A DNA stretch of 64,000 nucleotides from Strigamia acuminata (taxonomy: Eukaryota; Arthropoda; Chilopoda; Geophilomorpha; Linotaeniidae): contig OX442314.1 in the NCBI GenBank assembly GCA_949358305.1, positions 11,463,060 through 11,527,059 of the forward strand, written 5' to 3'. The translations under genes and the position numbers were made by a program. Shown one piece after another: positions 12,501-25,101 of this stretch. How positions within the stretch are numbered: the first letter of the stretch is position 1; the number at the start of each line of letters is the position of its first letter. The notes under the pieces are model-generated. The model had not been told where the DNA came from. It saw nothing but the letters and a program-made list of their open reading frames with translations, and did no database searches.

Positions 12501-13514
12501 GCAAATCAGTGAAATGGAAAGACACACGCCGCTCGTGTTCTCAACTGCAAACAAACACGTGTAACAAAGGGACGGAAATGACCGCTGCGGACGTAGTCTC
12601 GCTTAGTGACCAGCTGGGCCCTTATTAACAGCGTGCGCACTGGCCAATCGGACAATGGCACACCGTTGGTCTGTTGCCACAGAGACGATCATGATGGGTC
12701 AATTAGAGTCGGCTAAAGCGGGGGCGACGAGTTTCCGCATTACCCTGGGAACATTGACCATCGGTGGTCGTCTGAGCAAACAGAAATGCAGGACGAGGGA
12801 GGATGACAGACGGACGCGTGGCAAGGGTGAACCAAATGATGAGCAATGAGGAAAATTAAGCGGCCTGCTAAAAAACAGGATGGATATGTCTGAATCAGGC
12901 GTTCTAGGGGGTCATTGAACAGGTGAATGCTGCAACACATGTTATTGCGATTCAAATAAAAATCACAAATGTCAAAGCAACATTTGTGTGTCCAAACGAA
13001 CAGTTGAATTAGAAATTAAAGCTCAATAAATCTGTAGTTCTCTTAGCAGTCGTTTATAAATTCCCTTTTGTCATATCCTCTGTTTAAAAGTGTGCCTTGG
13101 GTAAGAAATAAGCTTGGCAAACTCACTTATCTCTGTCTAAGAGCATGTCAGCATTAATAAGGCTTTTGATTCCACTCTGCAACAAGAGATAGGCCTCTAT
13201 GACGCCTGTAATCCTCCCACTTTTGCTCCTTTTTTCTTTTCCCTTCAATCTTTGCCCAACCCCTCTATTAGCGTCAAGCATATTGTAGTGCTTTAGGGAG
13301 AAAGGAAGGATGGATTATCGATTCAACCTTACCTGGAATTACCTGACTGTAATTTTTGTCCCCGTGCGGCCACGCGACCCATTAAGATCACAGCTGTGAC
13401 AACTGCGGCTACACCCACGTTCAAACTCCTCTTTCCGGATACTTATTTTTCCTTGTACTCTATATATATTTGTAGTTTAGTTTTACTTAGGAAAATAAAA
13501 TGGACACGAATTTT
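9541..13514. other. intergenic DNA downstream of BCL11, no gene seen
   Basis: Apart from the hAT-type element (11828-11959) there is nothing coding. A block at about 12400-12900 has clearly higher complexity and G+C than its surroundings, with a CCAAT-box-like GGCCAATCGG. It is a candidate conserved non-coding element 3' of BCL11. A small AT hairpin lies at about 10864-10893. Confidence 0.5.
11828..11959. mobile_element. hAT-type miniature inverted-repeat element, 132 bp
   Basis: Starts CAGGGCCGTATTTTGG and ends, read from the other strand, CAGGACTGGATTTGCC. The two ends share 10 of the first 13 bases and begin with the CAGG typical of hAT elements. It is flanked by TTTGTTTT (11820-11827) and TTTGTTTC (11960-11967), an 8-bp target duplication with one change. 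The interior is non-coding and AT-rich. Confidence 0.75.
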
Positions 13515-13537
13515 TTTTTTAAAACCATGACAATATA

Positions 13538-13543
13538 TTTATT
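13538..13543 (-). terminator. candidate distal poly(A) signal AATAAA
   Basis: Reads AATAAA on the minus strand, about 20 nt before a stretch ending in TTTT and a genomic A run. It is the last such hexamer before the sequence character changes at about 13.5 kb. The genomic A run means 3' cDNA ends mapping here could be internal priming artefacts. Confidence 0.3.
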
Positions 13544-14563
13544 GAGTTGACAGTAGTACTTGGTACAATCTGACAAATATGGACATCATAAATACATAAT
13601 TTCTTAAGCTCTACTCATATTTGGTACATTACATGTACAAATATCAAATAAATAAACAGGGACAAACACGAACGACTCAGCAATAAGTTAGGCTCCAGCT
13701 CCTCGAAATTTTTTTTTCTCTCTCTCTCTCTTTCTCTCTTTTTTTTTTATTTATTTAATTCTATTAATATTTTTTTCTTTTTTTCCTTTTGTAATTTTTT
13801 TTTTATTATTAAAGAAAAATGAATCATGTGTTTAGGCCTACAACATGCACCTTGGTGTTACTATCATCAATTAACAAAGCTAAATCATGAGTAAATTAAG
13901 ACCAAAATTGGGGGAAAATTGGTGCACTTTTTTTCTATTTTTTTTTTTAAAATAAAATAACGCCACACATTTTTCTTTAATTTAGAAAAGGAAATAAATC
14001 AATAGGATTACGATAATAGAATTTACAAAATTTGTTTGCACGACCAAGAACAAAGAGAAAATTTGCAAAGTTCATAACATAAAAACAATAACGCAGACAG
14101 AAAAAAAAATAACTAACAAGCCACAAACCGGCACCCAAGATGAAATTACAAAGAAAAAAAAATACATAATAAACAACTTTTCTTTTAGTTTTTATGAAAA
14201 AATCGTGAATGGCAAATTAAACAAAAGAAAATCGAGCAAATGGAATTAAGAAATTAAAAAAAAAGAAATAACACAAAATTGAAAATAAGTCGAAAATATC
14301 GAAATTGTGGATTATATAAGATAACACACAGTATATTTTTTGTACAAAATAGGTTGTTGGCAGAAGAGGGATCTGGTTTTAATTTAATTTAAGTTTTATA
14401 TCCATAAATTATTCTTGTTGCAAAGTTTACACACCACTGTGCTTTAATTCCTAACTTTCTGTACTGGAAGTTTATTTATTAGAAGTGATCTAGTTAATAA
14501 ATTTATCACAGTTTTATAAAATGATGTGTCTGACAACTCTAGGAATGATTAATTAGTGTTAAT

Positions 14564-14763
14564 AAAAGATTTTTCCAGGTTTTTCTTTTACCAATTACCA
14601 CCACAAATGGTCACCTGGATCCAGTAAGTAACTCAAAGGAAACAAGAGATGTCATTGTGGTGGTTTGGCAATATCAAAACGAAATAAAATTACAATTTAG
14701 AAAAATTTAGTAATTATCAACAAAATCCCAATTTCTAGAAATTAAAAACCTGGAAGATCTTTT
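14564..14763 (-). repeat. nested inverted repeats in the putative 3' UTR
   Basis: Outer arms 14564-14584 and 14744-14763 pair over about 20 bp with one mismatch and one bulge (TCCAGGTTTTT core). Inner arms ACCACCACAAATG (14597-14609) and CATTGTGGTGGT (14653-14664) pair with one bulge. Together they could fold this part of the transcript into one long stem-loop. A decayed miniature element is the other explanation. Confidence 0.6.
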
Positions 14764-17441
14764 CAATTTAGGAAAAAAACACTATCAATTAACTGGATAT
14801 CCCACAAACCAAGCTCAGCTTAAAAAAATCTGATTACCTGAGAGGTACTTCAATTTTTTTTACAAAAAATAAGCCAAAAAAACCTAATAGGAAACCAAAC
14901 AGTGTTGTTTAATCCAGTTTTTATAGTTAGTTAACTAGGACCTTCAACACAAAAAAGCACAAACAGGAACCAAAAAAATTAGTGATTTTCCAATCCTGAG
15001 AAAACTAGATTATGGCCCAATTCTTCCTAAACCATAAAAAATTAGTTAACTGAATAAAATGATTATCAACCCAACACCTACAATGCAAATTACTTTTCTT
15101 TAAATCTATTTACATTCCAGGTTTTTTTTTTATTTAATTTTTTTAACATTATTAAATTAAATTATTAATGTTAATTTATTACGTATCTACATATAAAAAG
15201 TTTGTCAACTCATAAGCCTACATCTAATGCTTTAAAAAATGGAAATGTAGGAAACCCTGTGTATTAATATTATGCCAGGCATTACGAAAACAAGGTTAAA
15301 CATCTAGGTTCTTACCTTATTCCTAAAATTTTTAGAAATTTCTATTTTGGTTATTTCATAAATAACCCTATGTCCGTATTTTTTTTTAAAAAAATTTTCT
15401 TTTAATTTTTTAGTTAAATCCCCATTTAATATTCTTTGAAAAGATCAAAAAAATTATAAATTTGTCAGTTTAATTGACCTTTAGAACTGAATTCATCCAA
15501 TCTTTTCTTTTTTTTTCTTTTCTTTTATGGCTTTTAAGCCGCTGTTATTATTTTCTAGATGCTTACCTTGTAGATAAGTGATTTATCACTGAGATTAGAT
15601 CCGTATCGCGATCCAAATCTCAATTCATTTTCTCTTTAAACAAAATAAAAAAAAATATATAACTCTAATCTAATAATATACAAATTGAATTAAATATTTG
15701 TAAATTTAAAAAATAATAAGTAATGCAACAAATAAATTTAGTAATGAAAAGGTAGCTTCTTTTTTTACTCCTCGTATTAAATGTAAGTTACCTGAGTTTT
15801 GATCCCTCTTCTCCATTAAACCATTAAATTCTCACCAAAACAAAAAATTAAAATTAACAAAAACTCACAGCAAACAATATTTAAAAGAAAAAACAAGGAA
15901 CGGTTTAAGGAATACAAACTGATTTGCACAAACGTGTCAAAATCTATACAGATTAAATACAAAAAAATCCCAAATCTAAGATAGGTATTGTCTCATCCGG
16001 CAAAGAAAGAGCAAAAAAAATAAAGAAAAGAAAAAACACTTTTATGACAAATTTTAAACAAATTACCAAGTCTTATTAATTCTTATTTTTTATACAAAAT
16101 ACATCACGTCTTAAAAATGAGTTCCAGGGAGAAAAAGGAGCAAATTATTATTATTATGATTTTCTGTTTCATGTTCTACACAAGAAAATTATTGTCACCA
16201 CCGTTACGAAGCAAAATGATGTAACTTTTTTTCTCTTTCAAACTTTTATGAACTCCCGGCATACTTAAAGCTGGTTCGTAACACATTTTGGTCGCTTACT
16301 GCAATCAACTTCAGTTTGAGTTTTGTTTATAGTATACAAGACCTTAGGTTCATTCATTTTCAGGTAGTAACAAATTGGGAAAACCTCTTAAAAAATGATA
16401 ATACAAATCAAACAAAATCAAATTAAATTAAATAAACCCACAGATATTTAATTGTAATTTCAGATTTTTTTTTCTTTTACATATTCAAGTGATAGATCTG
16501 TGGGTGTACATTTTTTAAAAAAAACTACCAAATCAAACAAAAACTGACATTTCACAGGCCATTTTGTGCATCCACAGACAGAGCCTCTATTGCACACAAG
16601 ACAGAAGAGGAAAATAAGGATACGGATTTTAAAAAGAGTGAATTTTTCATTTCGCTCTTCTAACCCTAAGGAATCATCCTATGAAGCTTGTTTTTATTTT
16701 AATAATATTTTTTCTTTCTGTAAAAAATTTCTTTTAATCTAAATTTTTAAATGTAATGAAAAAATTAACTATAAAAATGATTATCAATGGTAAAAATTTA
16801 GTGGATGATGATCAAAAACAAACAAGCGAGAAAAAAAGCAAACAAAAAAAAAAGAAAGAATAATTTTTTTTTCACAACAGACAACAACTTGGTCAAAATG
16901 ATTGAAAGAGAGATCGAATTACTTTTACAAATGACAAAAATTCACTATGGTAATATAATGTGGAAAATGGAAGAAAGATTTAAAAATAAGACAAAAAGAA
17001 AATTGTGAAATAACAAATCCTATGTATTGTAATAATAATTATACAAGCTTGCTCACTCTCTATTATCATTTTTTTTTAATACTAAAAAACGGGAGGGAAA
17101 AAATATTTTTCAAAGTTTTAAGTGAGTGTGTACATATGTACAAATATCGTATGATGGAGGCTCGCAGAGGAAAAATTCTATACAAAACTACAACAATCGG
17201 GAGACCTAACTTTGGTAATTTTTTTTTTCTTTTTCATGTACAATTTTTTTTTTATTTTTCATTTAAAAAAAAAATTGTGTTGCTTTGTCGATTTTACAAA
17301 TGACACCACCAAAAAAATGACAGGAAAAACCACGATACAGACATGCCTAAACGTGCACACGAAGTGATGCGGACGCCTGACTGGGTGAACCCCACCGATG
17401 GACACTGCCGGAGGGAGCAGTTTCACGGCTAGTGACAAAAC

Positions 17442-17472
17442 AAGTGCATTAAGATGGTGAGCAAATGCACTT
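17442..17472 (-). repeat. 9-bp perfect stem-loop in the putative 3' UTR
   Basis: AAGTGCATT and AATGCACTT around a 13-nt loop. It sits in a block (about 17330-17575) with higher sequence complexity than the rest of the UTR, which suggests some constraint. Confidence 0.5.
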
Positions 17473-18004
17473 CTTGGTCAACAGAGACCAGCAGGTGATA
17501 AAAATAAAAATGGAGTAGCAAAGTGCCTTTGCAATGATATGCACTGCGGGACAGTGAACAACGAACAGCTACCACAAATATTACTTTTTTTCCTTTTTTT
17601 TCCACAAAAAAAATTATAATTATTATTTTTTAAATAATTTATTTATTTATTTATTTATGTATTTTACTAGAAACCAATATGGCGTCTTATAGTGCATCAC
17701 TCAGTGTGTGTCACAAGGTGAGGCATCCCTTTATTTACACAATCATTTAGTTGAATGCTCACAACAAATCGGGTTTGAGCCTGTGAGATAACAAACAACA
17801 AAGTGAGAGGTCAAATATACTCAAAATTTTACCAGCAAGAAAAACAGAAAAAATTTGTTTTTACTACAAAAAAACCTCCTGAAATGGAAGCCATATTTTT
17901 TTTTTCTTTTAGAGTTTAAAAAGTCAATCTACTGTGATTTTTCCTTTACAAAACCATTCATTTTATCATGTACGTGTATCAATCAGTTTTTCTTTTTCTT
18001 TTTT

Positions 18005-18260
18005 TAATTAATAATAATAATTGCAATAATAATAATAATAATAGTTAATCAATAATAATAATAAGTAACAGTTGGATAGAAAAACATCAATTTCACCTCA
18101 AAAATGAATTATTATTATTATTATTACTCAGTATAATGATTGTCACTTCTCACAAAAAGGGAATGATGATATACAATATTTTCTTACAATTTCAATGTAA
18201 ATTCAAAAAAAAAATCTACTTTTTTCTTTTTTAAAATTATTATTATTATTATTAATATGT
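18005..18260. repeat. ATT/AAT trinucleotide-rich cluster
   Basis: Several runs of AAT or ATT units (about 18009-18064, 18108-18126 and 18237-18253) in the putative 3' UTR. Confidence 0.85.
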
Positions 18261-18739
18261 ATATAATAATATCTCTTTCCATTTCATTTCTACCTTTCTC
18301 TGCTTTGCCATCTTGGCTTGGCCAGGACAGGATCAAAATGTCAACAAAAATCACGTATTTTGACTGGTATTATTTATTTTTTTAAAAAAACACAAAATGT
18401 TACGAGAAAAAAAAATTCATCGGAAAAATTTATTTCAGATATTCTTTTCTTTTAAAATCCAATTAATCAATCATCCCAAACATAATAATAATTAATAATA
18501 ATAGTAAAAAAAAAAATATAAAATAAAAAAAAAAACACGAGAATTGTAAAAAAAAAAAAAAAAAAAAAAATCTTTCTCTTCAACTTTACACAGAAAAAAA
18601 ACTAGCGGACATAAATGACCAAATATACGTCGATGTTATTTCCCTTTTTCTTTGCTGCCGAGGCATTTGTTTTACATCGGTGCTCGTACGATGGTTGGCA
18701 AGACGGTGGTGGTGGGTGATTATGGTAAGACGTAACAGG

Positions 18740-18800
18740 GGTGGCGCCACCATCTTGTTTTTATTTAGTCGTTAAATAATCACGAGGTGGCGCCGCACCC
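18740..18800. promoter_or_regulatory. paired GGTGGCGCC motifs
   Basis: The palindrome GGTGGCGCCACC (18740-18751) is followed by AGGTGGCGCCGCACC ending near 18800. The two share GGTGGCGCC within 60 bp in otherwise AT-rich DNA, about 200 nt after the BCL11 stop. Function unknown. Confidence 0.4.
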
Positions 18801-19005
18801 CACTCTCTAGCTCCATTGAATTATTAGAAATTGCTTAAATTTTTCCTTTTCTTCTTTCTGATTTCATTAAATTGTGTTTCGTTCCTTCTTTTCTTTAAAT
18901 TTTAAACTTGTCGCTCTTACCGTGGTAGAGCGCGGCTCCCCGTGCGTGTGATGCTGCAGAGAAGTACGAATCAGAGCCCCATAATACCGGGCGGCTGGGC
19001 AAGTC

Positions 19006-21095
19006 TCACGTGGCCTCCTTGGAATCCGTGTCGGTTTCACTGGTTTTACAGTTCTGGTTGACGACGCATTTGCGCATGTGCTTCTCGAGTGTACTGGGCA
19101 CCGAGAAGGGCATGTCACAGAAGCGGCACCTGTACACGTCCTTGCCCACCCGACCGTGCGTCTTCATGTGTCGCGTCAGTTTGGAGCTCTGCGCACAAGC
19201 GTAGCTGCACAGCTCGCACTTGTACGGCTTCTCTCCCGTGTGAGAGCGCCGGTGCACCGTCAGGTTACTGCAATTTTTGAACACCTTGCCACAATACTCA
19301 CACGTGTCGTTACGACGTTGCTCCTTAGACTTGCCATTGTTGCCAGGGTTGCCCAACATGCCGGGCAGCAGGTTGCCGGCAGAGGCGCTGCTCGTGCCTG
19401 GCTTCGAGTCGGAGAGGCCACCCACGGACTTCAAGGCACTTTCGTTCGACGACGGCTTGGAGCGACTCAGGTCCGAGTCGCCGCCACCTCCAACCCCCAC
19501 GAAGATGTCCCTGGGCGTGGGCATGGCCGGCAGCCACAGACCCGCGTAGAGGCTCTCCCTCTCCCGAGCGTGCTCGCTCAGCTCGAGCTTGATGCGCTTG
19601 TTGCTCGCCTCGAACGGATTGTCAAAGGCACCTAGCAGCCCGTGCCCCAGGTCCAGCGGCGGCTGCCCGATCACGCCCTTCGCGAACTCGTCGCGCATCC
19701 GCATAGTCCGCTCCAGCCCGTTCTCGGCAATCACGCGTCCGCCGTCCGACAGCAGCGAGCCGGGCCGCTCCTCTTTGATGCCCCTGGCCGCGTTGCTCTC
19801 CTCGAGCGCCTGCTTGTACGCCTCGTTGTACTGCTGGATATTGCTCAGCCCGATCTTCTCCATCACCTCGCCGAGCAGCGACTGCTTCTCGCTGCTGTTG
19901 TTGTTGGAGCCCGAGTTCTGGTGGTGGTGGTGGTGATGATGGTGGTGGTGCCGGTGCGGGTGCGGGTGCGGGTGCGGGTGCGCGTGCGCCGCCGACGTCG
20001 ACGTGGGAGCGGGGGTGGCCGAGGCCGAGACGGAGGCCGAGGCGGACGCCGACTTGGTCGTCAGGTCCTCGGCCATCTCGCTGCCTCCTTCCTCGCCCAT
20101 GTCGTCCTCGTCCATGTCGTCCTCGTCCAGTTCCTCCTCCTCCTCGTCCTCGTCGTCGGGGTCCTCTTCCTCGTCCATTTCCCCCGTGTCCACCGAGGCC
20201 GGCGCGTCCGAGCCCTCTTCCTCGGCGTTGTTGTACTTGCCGTTGCCGTGCTTCGAGTCCGGCGTCGAGCTTGTCGAGTCGATGCTCGTGTTCTCCGATA
20301 TGGTCGACCCCGGCGACTTGTTCGCATGGGTCTTCATGTGGCGCTTTAGCTTGCTGGCCTGAGTGCACGCGTGGTTGCAGATGTGGCACTTGTACGGCTT
20401 CTCGCCCGTGTGCGACCGCCGATGCACGATGAGGTTGCTTTGGAAGCGAAACGCCTTGCCGCAAAACTCGCACGACTTCAACTTGGGAGTGGACACGGCC
20501 GAAGGCATCTCACCTCCGCTGCCGCCGCTTTTGGCCGTCGGCGTCTGCGACGGTTGAGGCGTCGACGACTGGGACGAAGGGGGCTGCGGACTCGAGAACG
20601 GGGGCGTCAGTTTCCTCGGGGAGGGAGAGGCCGTCGGGCTTGTGGTGCCCGCCAACTGACGGAGCCTCTGCGAATAAAAGTCTAGCGACGGTTCCAGGTT
20701 CAGTCCGATCGAGCGCGGTCGCTCGAAGTGCGGGCGCTCGAACGGGTGGTGGTCGAAAGGCGGGAGCCCCAGACCGGGATGGTTGATGCGGAACTGGTCG
20801 TTGATCAGTTCCATCCGAAAGTCGTGACTAGATGGACGGGCGAAAGGATTGTGTGTGTTGAGCGCCGGCGCGAACTGCCGTTCTGCTAACGGCATCCGCA
20901 ACAGCGAGAAGGGGTGCGGAGGAGGCTCCAGAGGGAGGTGCGGTGGTGGAGGCTGTTCTGGCATCGTCGCCACGACGGGCGTCACCGGACCTTCCACGTA
21001 GATCTTCATCCCGTGGATATTTTGCACGTGCTGGAGCAAATGCCATGCTGAATTGAACGTGTGTTTGCACGTTGAACAGACATAGTTGTTCGGCT
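19006..21095 (-). CDS. BCL11: BCL11/CTIP family C2H2 zinc-finger transcription factor, terminal coding exon (partial gene)
   Basis: Encodes about 695 residues after a phase-1 acceptor (T-rich tract then AG, reverse of 21096-21097); the stop is TGA at 19006-19008. Finger 1 lies at 21078-21013, fingers 2-3 at 20472-20326 and fingers 4-6 at 19302-19066. Pairs 2-3 and 4-5 are joined by TGEKPYKC linkers. The fingers CEYCGKVF, CELCSYACAQSSKLTRH and FSVPSTLEKH are the BCL11 C-terminal cluster. Between the clusters are an acidic tract (about 20205-20075), a His/Pro-His run (about 19995-19920) and a block with IQQYNEAYKQALEES. Family knowledge: BCL11 proteins are nuclear repressors that bind DNA through the C-terminal fingers and act in neuronal and, in vertebrates, blood development. 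Oddity: finger 6 ends H-x3-C rather than the H-x4-H I recall for vertebrates. The exon is intact, with no frameshift. The fly counterpart is CG9650 (from memory). Family assignment is very secure. Confidence 0.96.
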
Positions 21096-24000
21096 CTAGA
21101 ATTACAAAAAAAATTTATCAATTAATATATGAATCAATTTGCAATTTTTTCCATTTTTTCAATTTGTTCAATTTTTAAAGTCATTTTAGTTTTTAATTTT
21201 TTTTTCTATTCCGCTCTTAAGCACGAGTAATTTCGATTAATGCGCCTCGCAGGACACTCTTCTTGTTGATCTTTGGTTTGTGTGAGCCACTTTGCACGTC
21301 TCCCGATCGAGATTAAAACAAATAAACCGAGCACATTACGAGCGCTATATTCGGGCAATTCCATTTTCTTAATCTGAGACTATTGCAAAATTATTGCAAA
21401 TTTCACACTCGCAAACGACCGACCACACGCACAAACGGGTTCGCTCTGCCCCCGCCATTATGCTTTTCCACGACCCCCAAGCCCTCTGAGACTCGCGTCA
21501 CCACCAATCTCATTTGGACGGATGGCCATCCCAGTCCCACGTGGCCCAAGAACTTGCCCTCCCGTCTCGCGAGAAAAGGAGAGATCACCATTTATGTCCT
21601 TGCTTAAACTTAAAACTGATATGCTCGCCAAACAGACGCGTATGCAAACGAGGGGCACCGAGGGAATTCACCCTACACCGAGCGACATCTGTCTTCAAAA
21701 TAATCGCCACGCCCGCAACAAAAAATCTTTTCTCCACTCCTTTTCCCACTATAAACTGGACAAGCCAGAAGTAACATCATTTATTTGTTACGCGCGTTAA
21801 TTGTTATGCGGGAAAAGCTAACCACGACGGACGGGGGACTCCGGGATCACAGTCTGGGATTGATTTCCCCCCAAACCATCATCACATGCTCGCATCCCCT
21901 CGGAAACAACCCCCTCCTTCACCTTTATCGTTGAATAAAAACCCCAAAAACCTCAAAATTACCTCATTCAGGCAAATTTTGCATGGCTTCACCAACCCTA
22001 ACCTATAGAGGGAGACCATATCATCAAACGCCAACTCATTCCATCCCATTCAACAATAATTTTTCAAAAAAAAAAAAAAATTAAAAATAATAATAACAAT
22101 AACAAATCTTTTTTTGCCATTTGATATTTTTTCCACGGCACACGGAAGCCGTTAGAGAAAAAAGTCAACAAAAAAAAATGACTGGACAAAAGAAGTGGAC
22201 CTTTTTTGTTGCCTTATTTTCCCCTTTTAAAATCTCCAAGTCAAAGTCCAACATGGCATTCGTCAGTCACAGGGTCACATTTTTGACGCGTCGACCCCCG
22301 CCATCTTTTGAATCGAGGGTGCCTGGCAGATGTGATTAGAATGCAAAGTCCGCACTCTTACACCCTCTCACAATGGACCATCACACCTCGTCACCCCCTA
22401 CGTCCATCCGTTGCCTTGACGACTACCGACCTTCCCTTCACCCAAACAAAAAGATAAAAAAAAAAAAAAAAAAATCAAAATCAAAAAACTCCATTTTATT
22501 TCCATTTTTCCTTGTTGCGCCCATCACAAACAATTATTTGCAATTCGCATCGCATCTATGTATGCCAGACGAGACCCACACGGCCCATAACTAACCGCAG
22601 GGTGTTGAAAGTGCGTTCAGGTAGCAAGACCACCAGTCGAGATTCTTATTAATATTCTCAGAAAACCTTCAAAATAAACCTTTAAACTCCCGTCTATTTT
22701 ATGCCGCATGTCGCTTCCTCTTTATTTATTTCGACTTTATGAACAATCTTATCACAATAAATAGACATATATATGTGTTTACATAAAAAAATTTAAAAAA
22801 ATAATAATAAAAATGAAAATCACGTGAACAGACTCGAGGATGTGGTCAGTGCAACTGCCTTCCCTCCCCGACGACCGTTTGTCAAGACCAGGACGCATTC
22901 CTGCGTGTCGCACGCGTTGCCCGGCAACTCCATCCGTGCAATTTCCCAGTTCAAACATTAACGACCAACAGCCAATCATCCTTTATTCCTTCATAAGAGA
23001 CCCAACAACTGTTTAATCCAAAGCGTGCAAAAAAAAAATCACCCTGACCACCAACCATTCTTCACTCCCACGCATCCGAGGGTCAACTTCCATTTTTTTT
23101 TCATATCAAACAAAAAAAAATTTTTTTTAAAGAAAAAAAAATCAGGTTTACAAAAAAGGACCTTAAAACGCACTCCCTTGTGCATTTTTTACACACGGAT
23201 CAAGTAGCCACCACCCATCACTATAAAAGAAATAAAGAAAACCGGAAACGGTCGTTTTTTCCCTTCTTTTTTTTAAAAAAAAAAAAAATTTAAAAATAAA
23301 AATTTATTATTACTTTGAAAACTAGTAATTATATCACGATGTCCACCCGCCTCCTCCTCGTTCTCTGGAAAATTACGAGTCCATGTTTCATGTCCATCAC
23401 CAATAGCCATCTGGGTTGAGACCCTTGAAATGACCTCAAGCTCCCGGGGTCTCTCTTAAATTATAATCACAAACCCTGGCCAGTCTTAATGCCCGAAGTG
23501 TACATTCCTTCACGTGAAACTCATGCCCTATGCCCACCATTAAATTCCCCATTTTCAGACCCTCGGACCCACCACAAAAGGTCACTCCCGAATAAAGTTC
23601 TCGTGTTATCACCGTTAGAAAATACAAGTAAAATTCAACGAAATAATGTCGAGTTAATACCCAAAGAGTCTAGAACGTGACCAATGGGCAGTGGGCAAAT
23701 AAAGATGGACCCTCCTTCATGAATTTTCAGCTTCACGAAGTGCACTTTGATATCGTCGAGCAAATGCGGAAATAGATTTATTGTTGGGTCATTTATTGCG
23801 TGCAAAATTCGATGTTTGAAGAGAGAGAGAATAAAATATCAAAGAAATTGAAAAAATTAGAATTTTTTCGGTTTGGAAAATGAGAAATTTGTGTGCGGGA
23901 AGGGTTAGCACGTGCAAAACGTGGAGTACTACAATTTCATTCATGACTTTTGTAGCGCTGTCACTCGAGACGCTCGGTAATTAGTTTTGGTATTCAAAAG

Positions 24001-24654
24001 AGGAATGAGTCTCCGCCTCCGTTCCCGCTTTCTAATACGCGCGATCGTCTTCAGATGGCGCAACTCGACTATTACCAATCGACGTTTTAAATTTAAAAAA
24101 AAACTTTCAAAAAAAATAAAAAATAAAGAATTAAAATCCACACAAAAAAATAAAAAAAAGAAGATATTATCAAATTATTTAATTTTTTCTTTCCTCCACC
24201 CTTGTGAGAATATTTAAACGAGAAATGAGAACAAAAAAAAACGCCCTCAACTTATGATTTTTATCAATTTATTATCAAACCAAACCCGGGCTGTGTTTTG
24301 ATTTATAAGGACAAAAAAGAAAAGATTAAACTAAATACCTTCTCTGTTTTTAAAAAAAAAAATCCTAATCCATACTTATTTGATACTAATCTCAATTCCG
24401 TGCAGGTGTGAACTCACATTTAATCACGGCTTAACTCATCTGTTATGTCAGGTACAAATTCTTTTAAACATTTTACACGTTTCCCAAACAAGTATATAAA
24501 TATATTTTGCATCTATTTACTTCAAACAAAATGATAAATGTCCTTGGCTGCAACATATGGTCTGGCGTGAGAAAACGAATTGCATTTTTTCATAACTTTT
24601 TATTGTTTTCTCTTAGCTAAGCAAATAAGCCGATGCCAATCGAGAGCGAGAGCC

Positions 24655-24735
24655 ACAGAGATGACCACTTGTGCAGCTTGTGGCGATGAATAGAGCTCAG
24701 CTGTCATGGCTACCCCCAGCTGCATTTTCTTTTAT
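24655..24735. promoter_or_regulatory. E-box cluster in the BCL11 intron
   Basis: CACTTG and two CAGCTG hexamers occur within about 60 bp, in a block of higher complexity (24600-24880). This is consistent with a bHLH-bound enhancer, as expected for a neuronal gene, but it is motif evidence only. Confidence 0.3.
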
Positions 24736-25064
24736 GTTATGACGTTTTGTTGACGACGTCTGGCGGAAAAAGTTTCATTACCGCTGAAGAAGTGGGTAAA
24801 CACATTAAAACAGTTGTTTCATTTCGCCAAACGGGACAACAGTCGCCCAGACGAATTCAGCAGCACGAACCCAACAAAAAGCACTGACCAATCACCCTCA
24901 TACATTTCCCCTATATAATAAACAACTAACCATTTCTCCAAAACCCTAAAACCCAAACTTAATCTCACTCTTTTTTCCCCTATTCTATACTATTGAAATC
25001 GCGCTTAACGACTCCGACATAAAACTCGTTACGGTAGTGTCAAAAACTAAAATATTTTGTGTTT

Positions 25065-25101
25065 TACTTCAATTTTAAAACAAAAATGACATCATTTCCT
25101 G
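25065..25101 (+). repeat. 37-bp exact direct repeat, copy 1
   Basis: Identical over 37 bp to 30998-31034, starting TACTTCAATTTT and ending TGACATCATTTCCTG. The flanks are unrelated. The 3' half resembles a bZIP-like TGACATCA joined to an ETS-like TTTCCTG. Confidence 0.9.

Larger units (their letters stand above)
13515..19005 (-). other. BCL11: probable long 3' UTR of BCL11
   Basis: The 5.5 kb after the stop codon on the minus strand is AT-rich, free of recognisable transposons and of coding-like ORFs on both strands. An AATAAA signal on the minus strand (13543-13538) sits shortly before a plausible cleavage region at about 13515-13525. The tract contains stem-loops (14564-14763, 17442-17472) and paired GGTGGCGCC motifs (18740-18800). 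Vertebrate BCL11 genes also have multi-kilobase 3' UTRs. Many other AATAAA hexamers occur in this AT-rich DNA, so the true end could be much nearer the stop codon. Confidence 0.4.

Noticed and set aside
15107-15121. TGGAATGTAAA on the minus strand, resembling miR-1
   Set aside because: The match stops after 11 nt and there is no hairpin partner nearby.
18910-18926. GTAAGAG donor-like site about 80 nt after the BCL11 stop
   Set aside because: No matching acceptor identified; a 3' UTR intron is possible but unsupported.
19078-20685. Several long ORFs (up to 283 codons) overlapping the zinc-finger exon in other frames and on the opposite strand
   Set aside because: They are shadows of the GC-rich BCL11 exon; their Arg/Ala/Val-rich sequences have no independent support.
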